A stretch of DNA of 64,000 bases. Source: Unio delphinus. Its lineage: Eukaryota > Mollusca > Bivalvia > Unionida > Unionidae. The stretch is taken from positions 17,708,001 through 17,772,000 of the forward strand of contig JAQISU010000081.1 in NCBI GenBank assembly GCA_029339505.1, in the 5' to 3' direction. The translations under genes and the position numbers were made by a program. Below the pieces are notes generated by a model. It saw nothing but the letters and a program-made list of their open reading frames with translations. It was not told the DNA's origin and made no database searches. Shown piece by piece: positions 39,001 through 51,400 of this stretch (within the stretch, counting starts at the first letter, position 1; each line of letters begins with the position of its first letter).

Positions 39001-42000
39001 AAAATCCTGCAAACAAGTATTCATGCTGAGCTCATCTGGCTGTCAACCTTCTTTACAATGTTAATACTTAACTTCATGCTACAAAGAGCCCACATCATTC
39101 AATTTACATATTTTAACACTTTCATTCATCACGATTGGATGATTTTATTACTATAAATGAAGAGGTCTGTCAATGCAAAATTACATTATTGAAGCCGGAT
39201 ATCTATAAAGGAGAAAGGGCAGAATTAAAGCAAACGGTAATTACAACAACCCGGGGCATCAAAGAACAAGACCAATATACTGACCACCACCTTTGACCAG
39301 AAATGCTTGTACTTCATTGAGTTCTTCTTTCTAAAGCCATAAATTTGTATACTTGTTGCATGACAGGTTTACACAGACCAAGGATAAAAATCTTTAATTT
39401 CATCTCTCTCTCCCTCCCTCCCTCTCTCTCTCATATGCCACCCTCCCCTTAGTAATTGACTCCACCTAGTATTCATTAATTCACAAGTTTCAGTCTCTTG
39501 GTTTAAGATTCTATGGCAGAAATATTCATGACTGAAGCCAAAAGTTCACCTATTAATTACATATTAGATTAAGATTTATGAATTCATCAATCACCAGAAT
39601 AATTATAAGTTACTGTACGAGTAATGCTTGGTTTCTTGGAAAGGCAAGTTGTTTTTGGCACATGATCACTAAGCTTGTAAACAAGCTAACTCAAACCCAC
39701 TAAATACATCAACTCCGGATATCAGACAGCACCCAGTTTTCTGAATATTATCATTTGGCTGTGTTTATAAAGTTTTCTTCACAATTCAACTTCCTGAATT
39801 ATATGCATAAGGAATACAAAAAGTGAACATCTATTAACATGCATGACATTAACACATAATCAGATAAAAAAAAATCATGGGTGGAGTTGCAATAAATCTA
39901 CACTCTGAATACAAGATTAATCGATAGTGATGCATGAAAGGAAACATAAATGTACTCTTTATGATGTCAAATGATTATTTACACATTAGTATAAAAAAGA
40001 ATATATATATATATATAGAGAGAGAGAGACTGACAAGATTAACATAATTCTCCATAAACTTCAAATGAACAGGAGAGGCACAATTTTGTACGGAAGGAAA
40101 AAAAAAAAAAATATCCTTCATGTTACTAAACTGATTGGGGTTAGGAATGACTCAATTTACTCTATTCGTACACTGTTAGTGCTTGGTTCTTGAAAATTCT
40201 TTTTGCAAATATGATTTGTCAAATGTAAGATAAAGTCCGTAATTTGGTAAATGGGGGCACATGCCCCCACCCAATGTAAAAAAGGCAGACATAGGTAAGT
40301 GGGTCCTCCAAGTATGATATACACATTTTTTCGTGTGCATAGCTTAACACTAAATACACTACATGTGATCCATATATTAGAGTACTACATTGGAAACCAA
40401 CACTAAAGTTTATTTGAATAAACAAAGTCATAACCGATAAGACAGTTATTCAGCAGCAGTGGGAAAATGGAACAAATAGAAAGATAATTATGTATGTACC
40501 AAGATGTAAATGATGTTTTTGAATTCATTTGCAATGTGCATGACAACAATACCCGTTCGCAATCACACATACAGCAAGAAAGAAAAATTAGTAATGTATA
40601 ATATTTAGTTGAAATAAATGTTATTACAACAAAAAGAACCTTTTAATGATTAATGTTACATTTAGACCAAGATATTTAATGTTTTCAAGTATGTAGATTT
40701 CTTACTACGTACATTACATATACTTCTCATTTTAAATTTATGAGCATCAATCACCAATTTTGATGATAAAACGAGAATGGTATAAAGGTTAAAGTTACCA
40801 ATTCTTATATTTTTTTCACATCTTTCATAATATATTTTCTTTTTTTTTGGGGGGGGGGAGGGAATCGGAATCCACGCTATACACAGTGCTATAAGTGGGT
40901 TAACAAATTATCAGGGCGCGAGTTATCAAAGGAGTGTTGTAATATAAAGATTAAAAAAAAAGTATGACTTAAAGAACAGAACTAATAAATTTATTCTTTG
41001 AATGGACAATGCATTTGTGGGTGTTTGTTTATTTGTATTCTGTAAATGTGTGTGAGAGAGAGACAGACAGAGAAAAAAAAGAAAGATAAGAGCGTTGTGC
41101 AAGTTGCAATATCCTATTTCAAGCTGAAAGTTTTTCACTACCTTTTTTTCACCCACATTTTTTATTTGTTCGGACACCAAGTTTTTAAAATTTATTACCC
41201 TCAATTTTACACCCCTGGGGATACACCGATACACGTCATGCTTTAGTTACTAGTGAATGCAAATGAGTGAAATAAATGTATTGCTTTGTAAGACTACAAA
41301 TCTTCTACTTGTTTCCTTTTCTTAACTTTATGTAATTTCTCAAGTCCATTTAATATTTTTTCATTTGTTGAGTGTTTTATGTTTGCTTGGCCTTCTATGA
41401 CAAACATCTTGCTTGGGTCTCAGCATACCAAAATTTCCCTGCTGATATTGTAAGTATGGCTCAAAATTGTGGGTTTCACTATCAACAACTTCTATTGTCA
41501 ACTTGCTGTCATGTCTTTCAATGAAGCAGATACAGTGGAAATTCAATCATCCCACTTTAGTTACAACTTTTTGACTACAATCTGTACAACAGTTAACACA
41601 CACGGTGCAAATTCATCTACTACATGGTGCTGGCCATTTAATTTCTTGTGCTATGTGGAATGAATTACCCACTGAACTTAGACATAAAGACAGTGATCCC
41701 ATTCAAGAGTGCACTAAAATAAAACTCACCTATTTTGCCATGTAAGAACAAACTTAAAGACCTAATAAGGTTTACTACCTTAAATATTTTCAGCAATTTT
41801 GTTTTTTAATTTCATGGTATTTGTGGTTTATTTTTGTAATCTTATCATTATATATGGGGTTTTCTTTTATGTTATTGGTGTTGTCTAATGTTGTAAAGCG
41901 CTTAGAGCTTCTTGAGATTTGGTTCATTACAAAGTACTCATTATTATTTATGTTATTATGTTAGATGAAGTTTAAATGATACAGACGTGAAGTTGTGGTT

Positions 42001-45000
42001 TGTGCAACAGCGTTCTATCGATAAAGGCATCATATGTTACACTTGTTTCTCTAAGGTGGCAGCAGCAAGGGTCATCTTCCATATGGGTTGAGCTGGTCGA
42101 TGATCAGTAGACATAAAACTTGTACAGCTTCAATGCTGATCCTGATCACGAGTGAGGGTGTGGCCACAAAGATACAGTATAACTATTCATTCCTATTTGA
42201 TAGATGCTACATTTTAACATCAATGGGTCTACTAGCCTGTAAAACATTTGATACAATAATCACTCAACCAAAAAATCTTTCCTTTCACTTGTTAAACAAA
42301 ACTACAAGTATCACTGTGGATTGATCTATGAACTTTAACAGTCTGAAAAGAGATATTGTTAATCATCCATGCTGGTCAAGGTTTCTAACACCAGGGAATA
42401 TGACAAGCATGCAGCTGTTGGATGTGAGTTGCATTGACAGACAACGAATGGACCTTTTATATTTTTTCCCTTTCGACAAATACCTAAGTTGTCATCCAGT
42501 GTATACAGCCAGAGCCTAAATCCATATCTGCTCTAGAATAATGCAGGGTTATAATGAACCATTAGTTGCAGGTAGCAAATTTTTTAACTACATTTTAAAT
42601 TGGCAATAAAATTCTTTACCAATCCTTTACCCAGTAGCAAATATTTGTACCTATACAAGGTCAAGTTTCTTTTTGCCCTATCCATTATATCATCAAACTA
42701 GTGACCATCTACAGATTTGGCTGTGTAGTTTGTTCTACTAATTACTCATAACTTGCACAGACCCAGATCTGCCAGTGCATTATGTGATAGCAGATCTGGG
42801 TCTGTGAAGTTTGCAGTTGCAACTTTGTAAAGCATTTTGCTAAACATTTTGCACAATTTTATTTTACAAATATAACTTGGTCAACTAACTCGCTAGCTGA
42901 TCAATATAACAAATATGTCAGGCAAAGAAGCCCATCCTGTTATCTTGGAGATGAGTCACATACAGGTGTTATAAACTGCAAATAGGGAAAGTCCTCTTGT
43001 GATCCTCTTAAACAAGTCATCTTTTAAAAACTATTCTAAAATTTATAAAAGTGGAATTAAAGAGAATACTAAAAATGACCAGTGTTTCGGCTTTATTTTT
43101 ATTTTTCAATGTACCATCCATATACTTGCTAATGTAAAACACAATTTGATGAAAAAAAGCATAATTATTACACCAAAAGCATAATAGATGTCGTGTATGA
43201 AATACCAATGCAAAATTTGTTACATTAAACTTCCAGGGATCACACTTTATGCACATGCATATTTTATTTCCGTATAACCACCACCATAGCTAGATTCATC
43301 CTGAATATTCAATGGCTTAGAAGTAACAAAATGGTGAAGAACATTTATTTGCAATATCTTCCAAAACAATGCCTCAGCAAAAATTCATAAATATACAAAT
43401 TATACCAACTGCATGAATATCTTAGGAACTTTTGCTAAATGATAACAAACTGCCATGAATAGAACTAAACAACTTTAACATTTTAACATTAAAATAATTA
43501 GTGTGAATGATGAATACTGATGGTTAAGCCAATAGACAAAACAATGTAGTCTCCAAAAGGTATGTCTGACAAAAAAAACTAAATTAATGCCGTGTAAATA
43601 TGGGCACACTTCGTCCACCCTTTTATCAACAAATTATACTGCCTCGTAAATCATTTCTAATCATCTAATATTGCTGCACGAGTTCAGGTAATCATAAACT
43701 TCATGCTTGAACAATGCTTTAGATTCAATGTGGCTGGAAACTATGTGTCTTGAATTATTAACAAGTTTGGCAACAGCTATTTTCATCCACCTTTTAAATA
43801 AAAAGATATTTTTGAAGAAAAAAAAGCAAACGCATTTAAAAATAGTATTGGCGTCAAGGTTAGCAGAGAATATGATCAGATGCACAAATTCAATTTCATT
43901 TTGTAAACAATTTTGGATTGGAGTTCTAGACATAATATCTGGTTTCTATCAAACTACTTTTTCAAAATTCAATGGGTTATTTTGTGAACATCACAAAACA
44001 AATGCTACCAGACTGTCTTAATTATTCTAATGTTAACCAATGCTTTTAGAAAGAGTCAAATTTTTGGAAATTTGCAATACTTCAGTTATATAGCCCTAAT
44101 TACACCCCAAGTTCACATAAAGTAATAAACTCTCATTCTGAACATGCACAACATAACAATTTATAATGACCAAATCAACCATAATACAAAAGGAACTGTA
44201 CTTACAGCTGGATCAATACAATGACAAGTGGATGAAATGCTGAAAACTAAACTGCTTTGCACAATTAAACATCTGAATATTTAAATTTTTAGCTGATCTG
44301 TCTCAGTAAAATATGTGCTATTGGATTCTTACCAAGAGCTATGTTGGATTGTAATCTGTACAGCCTAGAGATGTTAAACGTATATTTATTAACCCTTAAA
44401 GTACTAGTTGCAACTTCAGTCGTGCGGTTGGTCAACGTCTCATAGTGCTAGTCATGACTTAAAGGAGACTAGAAATAAAAAATTTCCTTTGATGTATGTA
44501 ATTCTCTACAAATTTTAATTAGACTGTAATGTTTATGAATTCAATATCATAGGCGGGTAGTGATTATATAGTGTGGAAGATACCTTGATTCCATAAACTG
44601 CAGAGTTTTTCCGACTTTTAATGAGACAAAATATCACATGGTCCCGTGATGCAATACTAGCCATTCCTCAAATACAAACGAAACATGGCAAGCGAGACAG
44701 AACGAGTCCAGATCTGGGTTGCACATTCAAACATTGAATATGCTTCCGAGATATGCTCATAACTATATATGCTGAAGTACGTTTTAACAATGTGTTTCAG
44801 ACATCAGCAGAAAATTACAAGAGTCAGAAGGTGCTCATATTTCATATTTTTGAATTTAAACCCCCCCCCCCCAAAAACAATGTAATTTTAAAATAAATAC
44901 TGATTAGATGTGTGCTGTGCAAAAATGTGATAATGTTTAAGTGATGGTGTCCAATGCAATTTTTTTTGGGCCACAATTCAATAAATTCATTCAAGAAAGA

Positions 45001-45382
45001 TGAGGTTCAATCGTATTATATTATATGTAAATAGCATATTCATTACTTACCCATAACACACACACACACACACACACACCTACGGACTGATATCTTGTAA
45101 AATATATATCCATGAGAGATAATATGGGCTTAAGAGACTTGATCGGGGACCGACTTGTGTGTGAAACAATATCCATTACTGCCCTGGCAGGTGTAAAAGG
45201 TCATTGAGAAGGGTTTTCATCGGAAGTAATTTTTCATACACACACAAAAAACACCTCACAAAGAAATCAACAAAGAGGAATTCATAAGTAATTAATTTAA
45301 ACATTAAGATCCTTCCTTTTTATGATTCATATACAGTGTATTTTACATGCATTCTACAGTTAGCCTATGGACAAATCTTAAA

Positions 45383-45458
<76 letters not shown>

Positions 45459-48400
45459 TTTGTTAAGATAGATTATGTACTGTACTGGTCAGCACTAAAA
45501 GAAATGTTTTAAGCATAGGCCCCGGGTTGATGACTTAATAAACTCACTAGTCCTGACTGAAATTCCACAAACCCGAACAGTTCATATATGTTAACTCTCA
45601 AGCCGGGAGAAGAAAGAAATTTTTGTCCCAATTTTGGAGGTATATCCTCCCTATCTCGTAATATCTCTTGATTTTTTGCAGGGAACTCCCAATTATTTCA
45701 ATATGTCTGTCAATTTTCATTTCTCAGAAGAAGAAAAACCATTCTTAAATATATATCAAGTGTGCAATCCACAGATGCCATATTCTATTTTATAACTTGT
45801 GAATATTGTACTGAAGAAATAATTAATAGCACACGACAGTTTTAGTTTTCAGTAAATAGATTAAGATTAAACATTACTCGCGCAAATTTCAGATTTTTTA
45901 ACTACTACAGAAGTACTTCATGTAAAATAAATTTTCATCAATTAGTTTAAAACCCATGAATGAATACAATGAAGGCTGCATAATTTTCTCTGCAAACAAA
46001 TTATCCATTTCCGCCAAAGAAACTCTGCGATGTTAACACCTGACATTCCTCTACCATATATGTAAATTTTCATTAGGAATAAAACAAAATATATGATGCT
46101 GTATATTTGCCCCTAATAATCTAATTCAAAAAAAATATTTTATTCAGTAAACAGTGTTACATGTCTTAATACTTAAACTAAAGAAAATAGAGTGCGATAT
46201 ACAATGTGGGAAAACAATGGCCACAAACATGTACAGTAATGTTTGACTGCAGATTTGAACTCTTAAAGAAGTCTTTAGCTTCGAAGTTACCACAAAATTG
46301 GGCATCGTTTATTTGCCAATCAATTTCTGGTACTTACATCAGACCCGCCAACATTGAAGAAATCAAAATCAGGAAAATCACCAATAAAAATCAGTAGGCA
46401 GTGAAATAAATCAGGAGGTATAAGAATAAGGTGTACATATCATGATAAAAGTGTCTACCTTTGTTATTTCAGTCCATTATATACTGCAGATTTGCATTTC
46501 TGCAAAATTTCATCATTTATTTGTCCTTGCGAATATCTTCCAGGGTTGATGCTGACAGGCTGGCTCTATTACTAGTTCTGTTTTTCTGATCATTGAGAAT
46601 GTTCTCTCAGCACAGGTGTTGCTGTCCGGTATTGATAGCATTACTCTCCCAAAGGTTACAACAGTTGGCAAGATCCATCCTCGTTTCCCCCCCCCCCCCC
46701 CCCCCCGAGAGCAACCCACTGATTTTTTCTGCCCTTTTCATATTCAATTCTACGTCAAAATTGTAGCTTTGGTACAGCTGAAACTCTCCATGCAGATCAT
46801 CAGTGTTGAATCCTTCCATTTGGCTGGAGAAAAAGGCCAGGTTCTTAAATGAGGCTACACATTGTTTAGCCACATCTGAAATGCTTGTATGAAGGAGCAA
46901 GTCATCCTTTAATGGAAATTTTTCCTTCATGCATAACAGTGATTTGATCAGGAATGCCCTATAGTGCATTCTTGTCTGTAACTGTGCTTCAGAATTCATT
47001 TTCTCTAGACGTTTGTTGGTTGCCTAACCCAATTATAACTCCTGAGAACGAATGTACAAACTGTCATCTTCTATATCAATTGATGTGATGTCTGTCTTGT
47101 CCACAATGACTTTCCAAAGAAATTCTCTGAACTTGGATAGTAGAATGTCTCTGGTCTTGTGAATTAGGGACTTGTCATGCTGTAGAGCTTTGTTGGGTCT
47201 GTCAAAACTGTTCTGAATCCAGCTTAAAAACTGGCAATACGCAAGGGTAAGTCTTGACTTTAGCTTATCTCTTATTTTTTTCATCCTGGCATTGTTGAGA
47301 CTCTAAGCAGGTGATGACTTTGTTTCCTTCTGCCAAAACAGCTGTCAACAATCGCAGAACCAGCATCTGCCCCTGCCTTCTTATAAACAGCTGCTGAAGC
47401 CTTCTGTGATTTTGCCTTTTTTTCTAAATACATTTTCTCAATACACTTAGTGGCACCAACAGCTCTAGAAGACGATTCATGCACTTTCCAAGAGAAACCC
47501 AATTAGTTGGGCAATACTTTAGGATTTTCCTGACTTGTTGAAAATTCTTGAAATCTCGAACACTTTTACCACTCGGTTCCAGGAAATAATAAATATTCAG
47601 GAGAAGCCCATCAATCTGCACAGGAAGCTGAAGAAACCGGAAATGAACCCGGATATGGTTTAGTACTAAGAAACATACCAGACACAGAAGAAGAGAAAAA
47701 AATAACAGAAACACGGAAACGGAAAATAAAATTTGTGTTAAAAACATACGGATTTTGTTCTTTTGATGAGCTGAAAAATCGAGATATTTTCTTACAAATC
47801 AGGGAATCGGGAGATAGGTCCAAAAATCGGGATTCTCCTGATTTTTTCAGTAGGGTTGGCAGGTCTGTTACATACACACTCTGTAGCACATAGTTTCTTT
47901 GAATTATGTCAGAGGGTCAGTCCTTTTCAGAAGATAAGTGCAATGCTAAGGAATAATTTGTTAATTTGTTAAACTGCCATTATGTTTGTGTACTTAATTC
48001 TAACCTCTATTATGCAGACCAGAATATAAAAAAAGGGTCTTGTCCTGGGGCATAATAAGGCGCATCACAGGGAGAAATGGCATGTCCCATGAGTGCTTGC
48101 ACATTGGGGCAACTGGGCGGAGTCAGTAGTCGCCTCCCCAAATTCTATTGTCAGCCAGTTAATGTGAAACTTTGATTTTATATCTTACCTCTTTTCTTTT
48201 AATCCCTGCTATTTAATCTGCCCAAGGGATAGTTTTATATCAATTCCAATCATTACAGATTACCGTTTATATATATTACATGTAACAGGCATAGACTGAA
48301 AGTTTTTTTTTTTTTTTTTTTTAAATTTCTTAACCCTTTCATCACTACCGGTGTAATGGTCTGGGGGAAGTAAATCTGTAACCCTGCAGACCGCTTTACC

Positions 48401-51400
48401 GGTCTGGGGCAGTGTGTTTATTTAACGTCAGAGTACCAGACTACATACGTTTTGGGATACCTCTAAGAAGTTCCTTATTGTAATGTAGATATTGTACTTG
48501 GATTATCTCGCGAGTTAAGCACATTCTAAGTGTTTTCCGAATGGTAAATTTCTACTCAAAATGGCAGACTTCGACGCAAGATGAGAATGAAGTGTCACAT
48601 TAATTATGAATTATCAAAATATTTAGCTGTTGTGACCTAACACTGTTGACTGAAAATGAGAGAAAACATCTGGAGATGCATTTGAATGTGCTTTTGGGAG
48701 ACAGTGATGACGATAAAGAGGACTTTGAAGGTTTTGAACCAGATGAAGTGTGAACTCCATGTCTTTTTGTACTCTACGAACCAAAGTGATTTATTTCAGT
48801 TTTCTGAGAGAGTTGGACCCACCAAAGTGTTAGATGGCTCCAGAAAAGGTCTGGAATACTTTGAAATCGTTGATTTTGTCAAAATGTTTGAAATTTTTCA
48901 TTCATGTAATGTGGTAAATAAATAATTGCTTGTGCATTTTACTTGTTGTGTTACCTATTTGCGCCTGTATATTAAAAGTTTTAATATATATGCACATTTT
49001 GTTGAATTATTCATACAAGTTTACTTCTAACCTTTATTTTGATACCAAATACAGAAAGATATCTTTAAAATCGCAACAGTTACGTTCTTTCAAAGTCCAC
49101 AGCTCATTCTACTTTACAAGTCCAAAGTTACTTAGTGTTTGGGGCTCAAAGCCTGAAAGTTACTTAGTGATGAAAGGGTTAAATTGTTTTTCTCGAAACA
49201 TGACCGTGTCAAGGTTTAAGAATGTTCTTTTTTATTTTCAGCCAGCTTCCATTTGATTAGTCAGATCTCAATTTCATATAGGTCAGTGGTGACTCGATTT
49301 AGATTGTGATCTTGAAAAAAAAACAACATTTACTCATTTCATCAGCACGATCAGGTGTCGGGCTATCATATTTTTTTTATTAGCACTTACTCGGCCTTCT
49401 GCCTATTTTCGTAACACACGTTTGACACTTTTAACCAGGATTTAAAATATACCATGGTATGTCTGGAACAGTTTCAACTTTTAGTCTAGGCTTAGCATTC
49501 ATGTATCCTAGAGCTTCTATTTTTCAGGATCCCTCTGGTAACATTCCTTTGAGAAATGTAAGGAGTATGGAGTGCTGTATGGTGTTGCATTGAAATCTAA
49601 CTCGTAATAATGTATCCATACTTTCTTTATGCCTTTATCATTTAGAAAAGAAAAAAAAATGCTGTCCACAGCCTTTTCTTAATATGCTATTTACACCCAT
49701 AAGCAATACAAAATCGCCAGTCGTGATGCTGGAGTTGCTACTATGACGTCACATCACGAGAGTAACAGAATAGATGCAGAAATTTTGCATATGAGGTCAC
49801 GGAAATCCAGCTTACTGAACATATGCCAATATTTAAATACTGCAATTGCGGTTGCATATGATACTTCAGAATAAGGTTTTCTTCAATTGTGTTATTATTA
49901 TTCTCCATTTCCATTGGTTTCTGGTCTCCTTCAAGTCATTTTCTAGGTAAGCAGCAATGTATACATCCCATTACTTCAACCAGCCATGACTGCTTGTAAA
50001 ATTATATTTGATTGGTTTACAAAGGCCCCAGAACAAGCATTCCATTGTACTTTACTATGCATTTATTGAAGAAGTTTTACAAATACTTACTTTTGAGCAC
50101 ATAGTACCTGGAAAAAGTTAAAATGGCCTATACTGAATACAATGGTGATTTCTTGCAACAAATACTGGCTTCTGATATTGATGATGATAATGATTTTGAA
50201 GAATTTGAGAAAGATGAAATTATTCGAGCAAGCAAAATGTTGATGGAAATACCCATGAATGATTTTGAGCCAGGAATTGATGTGGAACTGTTTTCTGATG
50301 TACATACTTGCTTCATGTGAAAAGATGGCAAGCCTATCTACCCCAGGGTTCATACTGAACTATGACTGATAAATTCAAAGACTTTTCCTAAACTTTCAAA
50401 GACCACAAACAGAGATTTCCAAGACCTATTTTTGCTAACATTGTGTATACAGGTTATATGAGAGAAAACAACGAATGCCAAAATGTAATACTACAATACT
50501 GTTAACGATTAAAGTCGAACTATAATTAATTTCCTAAAATTGCATTATAATGATCTGGAAGACAGGTTAACATTTGCTTTTTTTCCCAGAAATATGCAAC
50601 ATGCGTGTGAGATTTAATACAAAATAAATTGTTCTCTTAACAGACATCAGCACTGCTTTAAATGCATTATTATATTTGATTTTTTTCCTCTTCAATCATT
50701 TTGGAAAGAGAGCCACCACTGTCATCTTTTCCTCTGCTCTTCTCCTAAGAGCATTTGACTGTGACAAGCACGAGTCCTTTTAATTCTGTCTCTTCTGCTT
50801 TCTGTACAGAGGAAGCATGTAGACTAGCAATGTCAGCTTCAAGACGCAGCTTTTTGGCTTAATGTTCTTCCACTTCATCCAAGAGTAACTCCAGTTTCTT
50901 TCCCTTTGGTTTTTCTTCTCATCCTCCTCCTCCTCTGCTTTCTTCTTATCCAGATAGGCAAGGTAATTATGTCTTGCAGAGGAGGCATGTCATTTCATTG
51001 CTAATGATGATTTCCTCAGGTCCACCTGCTTTTCTCCTTGTGTCAATGATTAGCCTTTGAGCTCTGAGGCTTTCTCTGCTGAGGTTCTCAACGGATGCCT
51101 GTTTTTTTAATAGAAAATCCTCTCTCCACTGTTGCCTGCCCATGCAACAACAACATTTTCTGAAGAACATTCCAAAGTTCCACATATTCCTTTCTTTTGG
51201 AAAGGACAGAATAAAACACTTCATCAAGGCTGTCATCTATTCTATTGAAGCATGTGAAGGGATGATTGTCCGATTGGATAACTTAGGGGTACAAACAAAC
51301 TGGGATGTATAGTGAATTGAATTTTTTATTACAATGGATGTTTCTATATTAAAACAAGGAACATTATTATGTAGAATAAAATTTTCGAAAATGATTTTTG

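Noticed and set aside
45057..45454. Regular short repeats considered as a CRISPR array
   Set aside because: These are CA and AT dinucleotide microsatellites in a eukaryotic intron, with no spacer structure.
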